In this document: positions 1-11,104 of the stretch, piece by piece
How positions within the stretch are numbered: position 1 is the stretch's first letter
Layout: each line of letters starts with the position of its first letter
Origin: Phaeotremella fagi
Taxonomy: Eukaryota; Basidiomycota; Tremellomycetes; Tremellales; Phaeotremellaceae
Assembly: GCA_001599715.1 (NCBI GenBank)
Contig: BCHU01000016.1
Location: forward strand, 186,001 to 250,000
Reading direction: 5' to 3'
Length of the DNA stretch: 64,000 nt
The notes under the pieces: model-generated
Database searches by the model: none
Told to the model about the DNA's origin: nothing
The model's input: only the letters and a program-made list of their open reading frames with translations
Position numbers and translations under genes: made by a program

Positions 1-38
1 CTGCAATTCACAGGATCTGTGCACTGAACAATCGGTAG

Positions 39-1840
39 AATGGTTATCATCGCCGATCATCAAGAAATCGAAAATATCTTGACTCGTCGTATCAAACAAT
101 TCGATCGTGCAAGAAACACCATAAGAAGTATGGGCACTATCTTACCCCTCGGTCAAATAGCTCTCCCAACCAATGAAATGTGGAAGCACCATCGAAGAAT
201 CATCGGAACAGCTATGACCAGTAAATATCTAAGTCTAACTACTCCAAGAGGGAACGAGGTCGTCAAAGAATTGATTGGTTTATGGAGATTGAAAAGTTCT
301 AGGAGTGGAGGTAGATGTTTTAGAGCTGATAAGGATTTGGAAGGGGCTACGATGGATGCTATTTGTGAGTCTGAGTCTAGGTTTAGACTCGTGGATGGGT
401 TTCGTTAATTGAGTTTTCTAGGTGGGATGGCATTTGGACATAGTTGGGGAGTCATCAAGGGCTTCACTGAACAAATTGAAAACGTCAAAACCTTCCCCAC
501 TGGTCCTGTTGGAGAAGTAGAATTCAACACCGGACTCCCCGATCTCGCAAAATGCACTTGGGTCTTATTTGATGCAAGTAGTCGGTGTACACTATCGTCA
601 TTTTCTGACCTTCGCACTGTAGTCTATCCCAATCGTCTCCTCCATCCCCAGGATCGTTCATTTCTTCACCCGTCAAACGAGAAAATACAAATACGCAGCG
701 AAAACTATTGACGATTTCTTAACTGACAAGATAACAAAGTCTAGAGTTTGGGCTAAGGAACGTGGGGCCGACTCCGCTGCTGATTTAGCTGATAACACTT
801 TGGATATGATGACTGCTAGAGAATTGAAGGGTGATGGTGATTATATGCCGGATGATGAGATGAAACAAGAGGTCTTTCAATGTATGTTGTGAATTGGTTC
901 AGTCTAGAGTATGCTGAATTATTATAGATCTAGTTGCTGGTACCGAGACTACCAGTGTCACTTTATCCTGGGTAAGTTTTCTCTTACTCACTTGATTGTG
1001 TTTTCTTCAACTCATATCTCTAGTTTCTGAAATACATGACCATTCATCCTGAAATCCAACGTAAACTTCGTTCAGCATTGGTGACAGCTCTACCTGAAAT
1101 CCAAGATCGTCAACCTACATTCGAAGATTTGAACGCTATCAACACACCATATCTCGAAGCGGTGGTTTATGAATGTTTGAGATTATCCAGAACGGCTGGT
1201 GGGATGGCTCGTGAAGGTATGTCAACTCCACAACCCCTAACATAAACTCATTTCAATTTCAGTTAAAGAAGACGTTATCGTCCTCGGAAAACGAATTCCA
1301 AAAGGTACAACCATCCTACTTCCAACCGTCACCTCCTGGGAAGACAGTTCAACCCCAATGGCGTTATACGATCCGTCGTCTCTATCAACAAACACAGATA
1401 AAGATGATATGGATTTAGAAATCACCATCAAATATTCCAATTCATTGAATCATCTTCGTGATCAAGATTCAGAAAGGAAAGTCGGTTATTGGAAAGCGGG
1501 TACTGGGAAACTGTTCATCCCTGAGAGATGGTTAGATGAGAATGGGAAATTCGATATCAATTCGGGACCATCGTTACCATTCTCTGCAGGACAAAGGGGT
1601 TGTTTTGGTAAGAACTTGGCGGTAGGTCTTAACTTTTCAAAGCAAATTGGATTGATCATTTGAAACCCGTAGTTACTCGAATTGCGACTTTTCATCTCTC
1701 AAATCAATTATCATTTCTTCTTGGCTCCTGTTGAGGAAACTCAAAATTCTTTTGAGAATTATGAGACTATCACTAGTCATCCTGTTCAATGTTTCATCAA
1801 TCCTGTTAGTTGGGATACGAGTTTGGCTCAGGGATTGTAG
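39..1840 (+). CDS. cytochrome P450 monooxygenase (5' end outside window)
   Basis: Heme-thiolate monooxygenase, probably ER-anchored; substrate unknown. The window opens in an intron whose acceptor (cggtag) lies just before base 39, so the N-terminal anchor is missing. Landmarks in order are an FDR segment with the W-x3-R-R-like 'MWKHHRRIIG' of helix C (about 180-215), the I-helix oxygen-binding run 'AGTETTSVTLSW' (about 935-970), the K-helix E-x2-R in 'YECLRLSR' (about 1170-1190), and the heme loop 'PFSAGQRGCFGKNLA' (about 1579-1623), which fits F-x2-G-x-R-x-C-x-G. At least four short introns interrupt the visible part. The TAG stop is at 1838-1840. Family membership is clear, but I cannot assign a CYP family or reaction. 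No other secondary-metabolism gene sits beside it except a glycosyltransferase 3 kb downstream. Confidence 0.93.
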
Positions 1841-2086
1841 GTGTGATTGATGGGATGTGTAGTATAGTTTTCATTGTGCGGAAGTTGTTAATGATTGATT
1901 GAGAATTCGTTCTTTGTATCAGCTATAAATACTGTATCTTTAGTCATTCGTCTGCTGTTTCATACACAAAATCTATACCACCTTCAGAAATCGATAAACT
2001 GAAATCTGAGTGGAAAAAGCATAAATTCTCAAGGTTATCGCATCAGATTACATTCTTTCCTTTGTACACACAGTATACTGTAGGAA

Positions 2087-2566
2087 CTATTTAGAATCCC
2101 CGCTCAACTTCCTGAACCACTGTGGTCTCCTAACCCTCTTCCTCTTTTTTCCCGATTCCTCATCCCCCTGACTCCCCACCTCAGAACTAGCATATAATGA
2201 ATGGGAATCATCGCTGACTTCAATATATCTATCACCTGAGACGATATTTAGAATAAAATCTTCGACTTCTTCAGTCGTTTCCAATTCACTCGCACGTTCA
2301 TTCTTAGTGATGACCACAGATGGAATTTCTGATTGTGCATCATCTGCAACAGGAACGATAGTTGATCTATTATTGCTTTTACTCTTTTTATCCTCGTCAA
2401 CGAAAAATTCGTTGAAGGGGTCAAGAGGTGATCGACGTGATTGAAATTGGGTTTTAGTTTTTGGTTCTGATATCGTGGTAGATGTAGCTGTTTCCTTACC
2501 TTTCGACAACCAAGATGTTGAGAGGGTTGTGGATGGATCTTGATCTTCAGTTGAATATTCGCTCAT
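2087..2566 (-). CDS. hypothetical low-complexity protein, 159 aa
   Basis: Single-exon reading frame that I do not recognise. The protein is hydrophilic and rich in Ser, Thr, Glu and Lys, with no signal peptide or membrane segment. The C-terminus has a basic stretch 'KKRKRVRRPQWFRK' that could serve as a nuclear localisation signal. It shares a 350-bp divergent promoter with the Nur1-like gene. The codon pattern and lack of stops support a real gene, but no conserved domain is visible, and a missing 5' exon cannot be excluded. Confidence 0.55.
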   Translation of the reverse strand: MSEYSTEDQDPSTTLSTSWLSKGKETATSTTISEPKTKTQFQSRRSPLDPFNEFFVDEDKKSKSNNRSTIVPVADDAQSEIPSVVITKNERASELETTEEVEDFILNIVSGDRYIEVSDDSHSLYASSEVGSQGDEESGKKRKRVRRPQWFRKLSGDSK

Positions 2567-2918
2567 TTCTTTCGATATTTTTGATGATTTCAGGGAATCG
2601 TTGAAGAGAGAAAAAGAGAAGTTAGAGTGAAGTTTTCGATCGAGTTTCTTTCTTTAGTCTTCATTTGAATCCCCGCTCTGTTTTTCGTAAATTAGGAACA
2701 AAAATGGTTCTGGTGCTTGTTAGAATTATTTCCTTTCATCCGTCATTTCGTAGCAGAAGATCTCGCTTTGATAATCGGAATCCAATGCACTCGACCCTTT
2801 CGCAGCTGGAGTTAACGCCACAAAGATGAAAAAGAAATAAATCGCCTCAAAAAAACCAATCGCGTTGGAAATGTTCGAAATCCATTCCAACTGATTATCG
2901 TCACATCAACAACCAACA
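2567..2918. promoter_or_regulatory. divergent intergenic promoter region
   Basis: About 350 bp between the starts of the hypothetical gene (minus) and the Nur1-like gene (plus). It holds no credible open frame. I see no clear TATA element; both genes probably use TATA-less promoters. Confidence 0.4.
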
Positions 2919-4599
2919 ATGTCCCAATCACCTTTAGCCAGATCATCAAGGAGACCTTTATCAACGTTCAAGAACCAACCATCTAGATTATCCAAATCGA
3001 CGTCTGTACAGGATTTAAGAGGTGGAAATGGGGATGATGACGTGGAGGAAGAACCTAATAGTCCTTCACCGTCTAATACGTTCATCTTCAAAAGTGAACC
3101 TGAGGGATCCAGACGATCGACATTAGTCTCCACGTCTGCTTCGACTGAGATACCAAGAACACCTCGGAATAGACATTCAACACCCATCCCATCAACATCA
3201 ACACCAAAACTCATTTCTACACCTCGAACCCCTAAAATCCTTTATTCACCTTACGCAACTTCCACACCTCCCGGTGCCCTCTCGAAATCCAGTAGTATAC
3301 CTTTCGACATGGCTGCTAATCTTCGAGCTGCTGCTGAAGATAAACGATTCAAGGAGGGGACACCGATCAGAGAAAAGGAGAGAAAGAGGTTTATAAGGAA
3401 GAAATCGATTTTTAAACGGTACGCCAAAAACAATTCCTTTTGGTTTGACCTCTATACTGATTTAAATAGGATTATGGAAACTCCACAGAATGTTATCGAT
3501 CATCTATTGATTAATTTCCCTACTTCACCCCATGATATTCTCCCTCCAACGAACTACGCTATCCCAATAGGGATTTTCATTCAGATCATCCATTTTTTAC
3601 TTCTGGCACCGTTGTTCAAATCAAATTCTAAACCTGATAGTGTACTTCGTGAGACTAATGGATCGGGGGGTGTCAGTGATAGATGGAGTAAATGGGAGAA
3701 AGATAATGGTGTTGGTTTAGGTGGTTTTTGGAGTGTACGTTGGAGCTTAAAGGTGTTGGAATGTGGACTGACACGCTGCAGACATCACTTTTCACTCTCC
3801 TGCTTATCCTTTTGGCATCTGCAAACGCTGTTTTCCTGTTTACCAGGTTTAGGGTTTATGACATGCAGCTTAGGAATGTGAGATTGATATCCACTTGATC
3901 CCAATTCAGTGTTGACTAGTTAATTAGGCACAAGAATCTATCCCATCACCGCATGCTTCTCCGATTCCTGCACCTAAACCTGGGAAAGAAACGCCTGTGG
4001 ATGAAGAAGATCAAGGCGGGAGTGTATTCAAATTGGTCCAGAAGCTTTTTATCATCATTTTCAAGTTCTTATGGTAAGCGATCACTCTAGCGTCCAAGCG
4101 ATATTAATTGATATACGTCCAGGTCCACCTCGATGTCAGCTATCGGTCGACCTGCACCCAAACACACAGGCGATGGAGATAAAATCCAAGCTTTGAGTGT
4201 ATGGGAACCCCCAGAATTCTGTTTAGCCTTCTTCTGGTAAGTCCATAGTTCTCACAACGAGGATCTCACACTGAATTGACAAACCCGAAAAGCGCTTATC
4301 CCCCTTCAACACCTTTCTTCTCCTACCTCCTGATCCCTTTACATCCATTCATAACCATCCCAATCCTAATCCTTCAATCAGTTTTACTGGGCCATCTATC
4401 GAAATCTTTCAATCAATTGGTCAAAGATCGTATGGTGCTTTCGGCGGAGGTTATGAGGGAATACGATAAACGGTTCGTTTATAAACGGATCTTCGCTACT
4501 AGGGTTGATCGAGGTGTTGGAACTCATGAATGTAGGTCGTTCGTGGGTAGTGTGGGGCTTAGTTGTTGATCGTAACTTTTAGCTGAGACCGTTTGGTGA
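2919..4599 (+). CDS. nuclear rim protein 1 (Nur1/Mug154-like, DUF2418)
   Basis: Inner nuclear membrane protein; in yeasts Nur1 works with Lem2/Heh1 in tethering rDNA and heterochromatin to the nuclear rim. The N-terminus (residues 1-150) is Ser/Pro/Thr-rich and disordered. Hydrophobic segments follow around 'YAIPIGIFIQIIHFLLLAPL' (about 3555-3615), 'TLLLILLASANAVFLF' after the first intron, and 'FITIPILILQSVLLGHL'. The C-terminal hallmark is 'VMREYDKRFVYKRIF' followed by 'DRGVGTHE', which I recognise from the DUF2418 family. I infer introns of about 50 bp with GTNNGT donors; the last (4532-4582) leads to a short terminal exon ending in '...HESETVW'. Family call is firm; internal exon borders are by eye. 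Confidence 0.83.
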
Positions 4600-5098
4600 T
4601 CAAACAGTTGTAGATGGCGATGGTGTTGCTGCACCAGGGCTAAGGTTGTCGTGGTTACTGCGATAGGATAGAAATCGCAGATCGTGTTAGAACGTATTAA
4701 TCCCGCTTTGAACTGTTCTTGTCATTGTAGTATCAACAATGAGAAGGACTTTCAGCCCAATCTCGACCTCTAAATCAATAGATGCATAGAACCGCTTGAG
4801 GATGTTATCAAGTGCAAGGAACAGTGATCGAGAAGCACGTGTTCTTTAGATCCGAGATAACGGTAAACGTAAATATTGTTACGTAATATCCCGACACCGT
4901 GAGACCGAAAATAAAAGGTGAAACACCACGCTTCGCCCCAATCAACACCGAATGACCGATCACGCCGAAAGGGATGTAGACGTCATCAAGGGGTGTTTTG
5001 ATGGTACCTGTACAGTGTGCAGTGTTATCGACGGCCAAGTGGAGGTAAAGGGGAAGGGGTCGTGGGGCGTAGCATGGAACGGTATGGCAGGGGGGTGC
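4600..5098. other. intergenic, no gene seen
   Basis: About 500 bp between the Nur1-like gene and the glycosyltransferase promoter. Short frames on both strands lack splice logic and family resemblance. A GTACCTGTAC sequence at 5004-5013 is a partial match to the TGTACNNGTACA element described in the findings. Confidence 0.4.
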
Positions 5099-5104
5099 TA
5101 TAAA
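5099..5104 (+). promoter_or_regulatory. TATA box of the UDP-glycosyltransferase gene
   Basis: TATAAA lies 75 bp before the ATG at 5179. It is followed by a pyrimidine tract of CTT repeats (about 5121-5163) that is typical of fungal transcription starts and leaders. Confidence 0.6.
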
Positions 5105-5178
5105 GGTGACTTCTCATCGCTTCTCTTCTTCTTCTTCTTCTTCTTTTTCTTCCTCTTCTTCAAGATACCTCACTCACA

Positions 5179-7394
5179 ATGACTCTCACTCTAGACACTC
5201 ACTCTCACTTCATCGTAGTCCCAGTCGCAGCTTGGGGTCATGGTGAGTGCTCCCATAGATCCATAACTGACCCAACCCTCAGTCCGTCCCGTCCTCCATC
5301 TCTCAATCAACATCCTCATCCAACATCCAAACCTGGTCGTAACCCTCCTCCTCTCACCATCAGTCAAACCAAGAATAGAAGAGGAACTAGAAACTATTCG
5401 TTCCTATCTCGGGAAATCATTTGATCTCGATGAAAGAATTCAATTGATGGCTATCACCTCTGGTACCATCAAATTTAGTACCAAATTTGATCCTCATGTT
5501 ATGGCTCAAGAGGCTCAGGTGGGTATTGGTTCAATGTGATAGGGAGAGATGGTCCCTGACAACGTGTCGTACTTAGGATTACGCTGCTACACTTCCAAAC
5601 TTCTTGCATACCCTTTTCATCCCTGGTACTTCAGGTGGTGAAAACAAATTCGAAGGTCTCATCCCAAGTTTCGCAATCTACGATGTAAGTTCACACGGTC
5701 AACTCTTTGCAATACACTAACTCAAATTGCCATAGCTCTTCCAATCCTTCGTTCCAGAAGTCATGGTCAACCTCGGTAAAGATATCAACAAACCAACCAT
5801 CCCATTACTTGGTTTCTGTCCATCAAACGCCGTCTCAACTTATCAGTGAGTTCCCCCTATCTCTCAATATCACTGTCCATACTGAAAACCTCTCAGTCAT
5901 TTCGCTTCTGCCGAGCATCACGGGTTGATCGCACCTGGTATGCCAATCATTCAGAAGGCTATTGCAGAGGGAACAGATCCAATGGAAGCTTATGCCAAAG
6001 TGAGTTTGGTTTGTGTAAAGAAAAGAAACCCTCATTAATGTATCCAACCAGTTCGGCTTAAAATCCCATGGTGACGTCGTTAAACTTCCTGATCTCCCTC
6101 CTAAATATGATTGTAAGAAAGCGATCCTGGGTTAAATGAATTCCCTACTGACTCTCTCCATTACAGACGAGTTCTGTAAGTTTATGACGGTTGACACAGC
6201 TCCAGTACTTATGACTTACCCAAACTAGGGGCTCAAATCGGTTCTTTCCCACCACCACCTCCAGTCCTCATGCAAGTCGAGGGAATGTACAAAGCAGTCC
6301 ACCATCCAGCAACCACCGCAGTCATCTGTCCAACCCCAGCTGAATTAGAACCAGAAGCTCCAGCAGTTTTGGCTAAAGAACTTGGTAAACCTGTTATCAT
6401 GGCTGGGTAAGTGGACTTTCTCAAAAAGAGTTATTAGCTTTTACTCACGTCAAATTAGACTTCAATTCCCTAAATCAGTTTGGGAAGGTCAACCGCTCCC
6501 ACCTATTGCTGAAGACAGAAAAGAGGATTTGAGGGTTATGGAATTTTTAGATCGAATGGAGGCTAAACACGGTAAAAACAAAGTGGTTTATGCTAGGTGA
6601 GTCTACTTTTACAGTATACCCATAACTTCCAAACTAACAGAAGATAAAGTTTCGGTAGTGTCTGGTTCCCAGTCGCACGACCAGAACTCGTCAACTATCT
6701 AGTCGAGTCATTAGCCGAGAACGACGTCCCATTCGTTTTCGCTTACGCCTCAGACTTTGCTCAATTACCACAAGATCTTTTGGACAAGATCAACAACAGT
6801 CCTAACTCTTGCGTTGTCAAATTCGCTCCTCAATGGAGAGTTCTTCAACATCCAGCTACTGGTTTCTTCGTTGTATGTTTGGGTGTTTCTGTTTTTTGGA
6901 GGATCGGCGCTGATTATGGTTCTTAGAGTCATTGCGGAAGTAACAGTTCAGCTGAGGTATGTTGTCTTTTGTCATCCGGTGGGATGACTTTTGTTGATGA
7001 ACCACCAGGCTATCCTCTCTGAAACCCCAATCGTCACCATGCCATTTGGAGCCGACCAAGGAGAATTCTCAGCCATGTGTAAGTGATCCCCCATACCCAA
7101 ACCCCAAAACCAAAAACTAACCCTCACAAAGTCGTCCAATACGGAGTCGGCATCGACTTGAAACAAGTCAAAACATTCGACAACCCCGCTTTCAAAAAGC
7201 TCTACGACGGAACCGAAATTATCGGTACTGAAGAAGCTATCAAGTCTGAGATGAAAGCCGTTTGGAGGGTGATTTTGGGTCCTGAGGGTGAGGTTATGAG
7301 AGGGAAGATGAGGGGTTTGAAGAAGGTTGTCGAGGATTCTTGGAGGGGTGGGGAGAGTTTGAAAGCTATGAAGGGGATTGAAAAGTATTTTTAG
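5179..7394 (+). CDS. family 1 UDP-glycosyltransferase
   Basis: Transfers a sugar from a UDP-sugar to a small lipophilic acceptor, probably in the cytosol; the acceptor is unknown. The protein opens with 'HFIVVPVAAWGH', which carries the catalytic His of GT1 enzymes. The C-terminal nucleotide-sugar site reads 'FAPQWRVLQHPATGFFVSHCG' split by a phase-0 intron, then 'SNSSAEAI' and 'MPFGADQGEFSAM', matching the UDPGT signature W-x2-Q ... H-C-G-x-N-S ... D-Q. About eight introns of 45-60 bp give a protein of roughly 470-490 aa, normal for soluble fungal GT1 enzymes, with no membrane anchor. The start is the first ATG after the TATA box and CT tract. The partial P450 nearby could supply hydroxylated acceptors, but that is only a positional guess. 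Confidence 0.9.
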
Positions 7395-7824
7395 ATTTGA
7401 TTAGATACTAAGGACGTATGACGGAGGGAATAGACTTTGTATGATAGATGATAGAATGTTTTGATGAGTTCATGTATCCCTAGGGTTTCGTGACACCTCT
7501 TCGGCTGTCTATGTGCTTGTTGAGATTTCTAGGGTCAGCGCTGCTTCAAAGACAATCAGTTACTCATTGCCATTGGCTGATAATTCTTTCGTCGTGGCAA
7601 AAGGATTTTTCTCGTTTCTCGCTACCCATTTCCTAGTCGAAATGATCCTTATATGTATCATCTAGAATCCGGCCTACCACTCCTAGCACTACATGCTGCT
7701 ATTAGAATCATGAATGGTGCAGATTTAGCAGGATCTCTATACGATGTGTGACTATGTACAAGTACAGAGCTCCTTTTGAAATGCATACTGGTTGTTGAGT
7801 GGCACTTGTTCCGTCAGGTTTTCT
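7395..7824. other. intergenic, 3' flank of glycosyltransferase
   Basis: No gene seen. It contains one copy of the TGTACNNGTACA element (7755-7766). The segmental duplication begins at about 7825. Confidence 0.4.
7755..7766. promoter_or_regulatory. TGTACNNGTACA element, copy 1
   Basis: Perfect inverted half-sites TGTAC/GTACA spaced by two bases (TGTACAAGTACA). It lies 540 bp upstream of the first Cys-rich gene. Function unknown; see findings. Confidence 0.45.
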
Positions 7825-8207
7825 TTCACTGTACGAGTAGGAGTAAAGTACCGTAGTACTGTACGTTGTGATGAGACTGTAAGCAAGAAATTGAACAGGT
7901 GCATTGAAAGAGATATCTAGTTGTTACTTGAATCCTAATGACCTTCCTCTAATGCATATACAGTATGGACCTGGGGAGACTACACTCTACTCCACATTCT
8001 GAGAAAAAAGAAAATTAAAGCTCACTCCTTTTGTTGAACTACCTTTTTGCAATCAAAGGTTTCGCTCCGTTGTATGCTGCGGAGTGTCGTCATGTCTGAG
8101 AAGGCATACTGAAAAGTGGGTTATATCGTCGTGCTGTCAGTCACTTTTCTCTCTGTCTTCTTCCCCAATTTATATTTCATTTCTCTTTTGCCACCCATAC
8201 CAGGAAA

Positions 8208-8255
8208 GTGAGTTCAACCCATTTGTGAGGATTTCTTAAACTGAACAAAATGTAG
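8208..8255 (+). other. probable 5' UTR intron of Cys-rich gene 1
   Basis: A GTGAGT donor after 'CCAGGAAA', a branch-like CTGAAC, and a TGTAG acceptor, all 47 bp before the ATG. The donor context is conserved in the duplicate copy (10069), which argues that the splice is real. Confidence 0.5.
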
Positions 8256-8302
8256 ATACAATAAGAGAACACTACACCGAGTATTGATACAGTATATTCA
8301 AA

Positions 8303-9039
8303 ATGGAGTCAATGCACAATTCATTATACACTAAAGACCCAGATAAGTATCCTAGTGATAAGAATCTCACGATGGATCATACATTTGATGGGGAAAGTAT
8401 GACCTTATATAGGTACCCTTGTAGAGGCTCACACTTTGGATGTAAAGGCTGGAAGCCAGAAGAGCTCAAAGAAGACGCTTCTTTGAAAGATATCGAGGCA
8501 CAACTTCGTTCAGCTTTAGGTATGTTTTTGTTTTCCCTTCAGAACCTCATGGTACTGTAAATTATGACAAACTCATCTACTCACTTCTGATTTTAGACAG
8601 TCATAAGGTCGAATTCATCGGTGCGGGAATTTCACAATGTCAAGATTGTGGTGCGCAAGGATCAGTATATAGATACTGCAAGAATCGTAAGTACCAAAAA
8701 CGCGGTCATTCCTCATATCTCTCCTCCTCAGAACAACCCCCGCGATGAAAGTTCGAAGATCCTATGCTTGGGCTGATCATTTTTCTATTGTGCTGGCACA
8801 TGCTAATCTTATGCATAGCCTCGTTCGAAAACGACTTAAGCCGTCATAATCCAGAATGGCTTACCGAAACCGAATGGAGATGTAAGGAAGGAGGTTGTCC
8901 ACATAATAAAACCAACAACATCAACGATACTTTGATTAGTTGCTATTCCCATGCAAAAAACAGTATTAAAGAATTCGAGAAGAAGCGAAGGGAGCTTCAG
9001 TTGGAGTATATCTCCCGGTTCTCCGATGCTCAGATGTGA
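8303..9039 (+). CDS. Cys-rich orphan protein, copy 1 (175 aa)
   Basis: I do not recognise this family. Three exons (8303-8519, 8597-8686, 8819-9039) join in frame to 175 aa. Exon 1 encodes 'TMDHTFDGESMTLYRYP' and 'GSHFGCKGWKP'; exon 2 encodes paired C-x2-C motifs (CQDC ... C), which look like a small zinc ribbon; exon 3 carries 'EWRCKEGGCPHN' with further Cys and His. There is no signal peptide or membrane segment, so it is probably cytosolic or nuclear and metal-binding. The same exon phases recur in the tandem paralogue at 10156, which strongly supports the model. The C-terminus is a charged helix-like tail ending '...RFSDAQM' that is not preserved in the paralogue. Confidence 0.75.
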
Positions 9040-9130
9040 ATTTTGATGTGATTATGAGATATTCTATGTACAGTTTTTGATATAGGTTGATGAAACTGAA
9101 AATGGTTCTTCTATTTTTGGTGACCGGAAA

Positions 9131-9719
9131 GAAGTCTAGGTTATGATGACGTGCATTTGAGATCAAGATTCAAGAGGACTGAGAAAGTTACTGAACAGGG
9201 ATCTCATGTTGTACATTTTTGGTTGGTCACGAATCAACAAGTTTTATTGAGGGCAAGTTAATATCAACACTGCTGGTTGACGTTATGTTTAGAATCACAT
9301 CCCTAAGGTGTATGAAAAGAGTGTTGAGGAGTTGGAAGGGGGGTGAAAAGATTTGTATGGTGCTTGTCAACACGGTCAGGATCGATCTACATCTAGATAG
9401 ATTTGGTGGGTGACTCGTACGATGCTGTAGTATAAGTGTTGTTTGTTCAGAGTTATGTGTGAAAGTGACTAAGAACACATCATCATATTCGTCCTCAAAG
9501 GTCTGAATGTGGCAGCCATTTTGACATCGCCGCAACCATGTCAAGTCCAACCAATTTTCTTAATCATGCATCCAATATCACGTATACACCTCTCAAAACC
9601 TTACGTATCGTCTAAATCATACTGAATAATCAGAGAGATTCTCAAGAACCCAATTTATTTTCCTCAAGCCTTTTAAAACGCTTTGTCTGTCGAGTTGCAC
9701 TTTTTGTCCTCAGTATGTT
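9131..9719. other. spacer between duplicated units
   Basis: No gene seen. Frames on both strands are short, overlap each other and resemble nothing. Confidence 0.4.
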
Positions 9720-9733
9720 ACTGTACGAGAACT

Positions 9734-9745
9734 TGTACGAGTACA
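9734..9745. promoter_or_regulatory. TGTACNNGTACA element, copy 2
   Basis: TGTACGAGTACA, 411 bp upstream of the second Cys-rich ATG. Unit 1 has a degenerate counterpart (TGTACGAGTAGG, about 7830) at a similar distance from its gene. Confidence 0.45.
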
Positions 9746-10068
9746 GTAGTGGTCTTACTGTAACTGAAGGAATCTTACTGAAGAACTGTGGCAAGCCTAC
9801 AGGTATAGTGTTCTGCAGGTGCACTGAAGGAGAAGATCACACACTACTGTATGTATACCAATTGAAAAAAAAAAAAAAAAAACACTGCTTACACTCCTTT
9901 TTAACTACCTCTTCCCCGATCAAAGGATTCGCTCCATTGTATGCTGTAATGTTTGAGAAGGCATCTTACTGGAGATAGGTCGTATTCCCGTTCTTAAATG
10001 TTCTTTGGCTTCCTCTGTCTTCTTCCCCAGTTTACTTTTAAATCCTTTCTCGCCACCCTACCAGGAAA

Positions 10069-10121
10069 GTGAGTAAGACCGTTCGTTAGATCTTTTCTCT
10101 TGAACTGAATCCAGATTCCAG
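10069..10121 (+). other. probable 5' UTR intron of Cys-rich gene 2
   Basis: A GTGAGT donor after 'CCAGGAAA' as in unit 1, a CTGAAT branch-like site and an ATTCCAG acceptor, 34 bp before the ATG. Confidence 0.5.
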
Positions 10122-10155
10122 ATAAGCTATCACATCACGTTAGAACTGAGATAAC

Positions 10156-10796
10156 ATGTGGAGTTCGTTGTTCACTATGGTCCCAAACAAGTGGTCAGAT
10201 GATAAGAATCTCACCATGGAACATACATTCGATGGGGAAAATATGATGCTATACAGATACCCACGCAGTGGCTCTCACTTTGGATGTAAAGGCTGGAAGC
10301 CAGAAAAGCTGAAAGAAGATGCTTCTTTAAAAGATATCGAGGAACAACATCGTTCAGCGTTAGGTAGGTTTTGTTTTTATTCAAATCTTCATGTATACTA
10401 CGACCACTTAGTGACACTACTTTGTTCCTAGATAGTCACAAAGTTAGATTCACTCATGGGGGCTGTACGCAATGTCAAACTTGTGGTGCGGAGGGAAACA
10501 TGTGTAATTCCTGTAAAAATCGTACGGAGATTTGATACTTACAGTATGCTGATTCACTGATTTTAATTAAATGTACATGTAATCTTCTCACTTTAGCCTC
10601 GTACAAAGACGCCTTATACCATCATAATCTAGAATGGCTTAACGAAACCGAGACCGAATGGAGATGTAAGGAAGAAGGTTGTCCACACAACAGAACCAAC
10701 AATATCACCGATACTTTGATGTTGTGTCATTCGCACGCGAAAAATAAATGGGAATGGAAGGAAGAAGAAGTTGAGGGAGGAGATGACTCTTTTTGA
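10156..10796 (+). CDS. Cys-rich orphan protein, copy 2 (165 aa)
   Basis: Tandem paralogue of the gene at 8303; function unknown. Exons 10156-10363, 10432-10521 and 10597-10796 have the same splice phases as copy 1. The Cys pattern is retained: 'GSHFGCKGWKP', 'CTQCQTCG' with 'CNSC', and 'EWRCKEEGCPHN'. The first 18 codons differ and are three codons shorter than copy 1. Near the 3' end a small indel shifts the frame relative to copy 1, so the last ~17 residues are unrelated and the protein ends '...GGDDSF' about seven codons earlier. In the +1 frame the copy 1-like tail can still be read until a TAG, which shows that the shift is recent and local. Confidence 0.72.
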
Positions 10797-10900
10797 ATAC
10801 ATCTAGCTTGTACATCAATACTTAGGTGTGAAGTTTGATGTGACCATGAATGTTCTGCAGACAGTGTTGGTGGAGATGAATGAGAATGAATTTTTCACCT

Positions 10901-11104
10901 CGAATATTCAAACTAACCGATGCATTCAAGACAAACTACAAATACAAATAATAAGCTAAGAAAAAGAGGGGGAACGTGTTTAGGACAAGAAGAGGAGCGA
11001 CTTGAATATATACAGTACATCACAAGCTGTGTTTTTCGTTGTTATCTTGATCAGGACTCGTCATTTTTAGAAACAAAATATTATACGGTATCTTTACCCC
11101 AAGC
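10901..11104. other. intergenic, convergent 3' flanks
   Basis: About 200 bp between the second Cys-rich unit and the 3' end of the opsin gene. No gene seen. Confidence 0.4.

Larger units (their letters stand above)
7825..9130 (+). repeat. tandem segmental duplication, unit 1
   Basis: This unit aligns with 9720-10900 across promoter, 5' UTR intron, three exons, two introns and 3' flank. Exons are best conserved; introns and flanks have diverged heavily. Shared non-coding blocks include the stretch around 'CAAAGGTTTCGCTCCGTTG' (8056), 'GAGAAGGCATACTG' (8098) and 'CCAGGAAAGTGAGT' (8200). Boundaries are approximate. Confidence 0.75.
9720..10900 (+). repeat. tandem segmental duplication, unit 2
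   Basis: Second copy of the unit at 7825-9130, in direct orientation about 1.85 kb downstream. It carries an 18-base poly(A) run at about 9865 that unit 1 lacks. The intron positions of the coding part are identical to unit 1. Confidence 0.75.

Noticed and set aside
9860..9885. Poly(A) run as the tail of a retroposed copy
   Set aside because: The downstream unit keeps introns, so it arose by DNA-level duplication; the run lies upstream of the gene, not at its 3' end.
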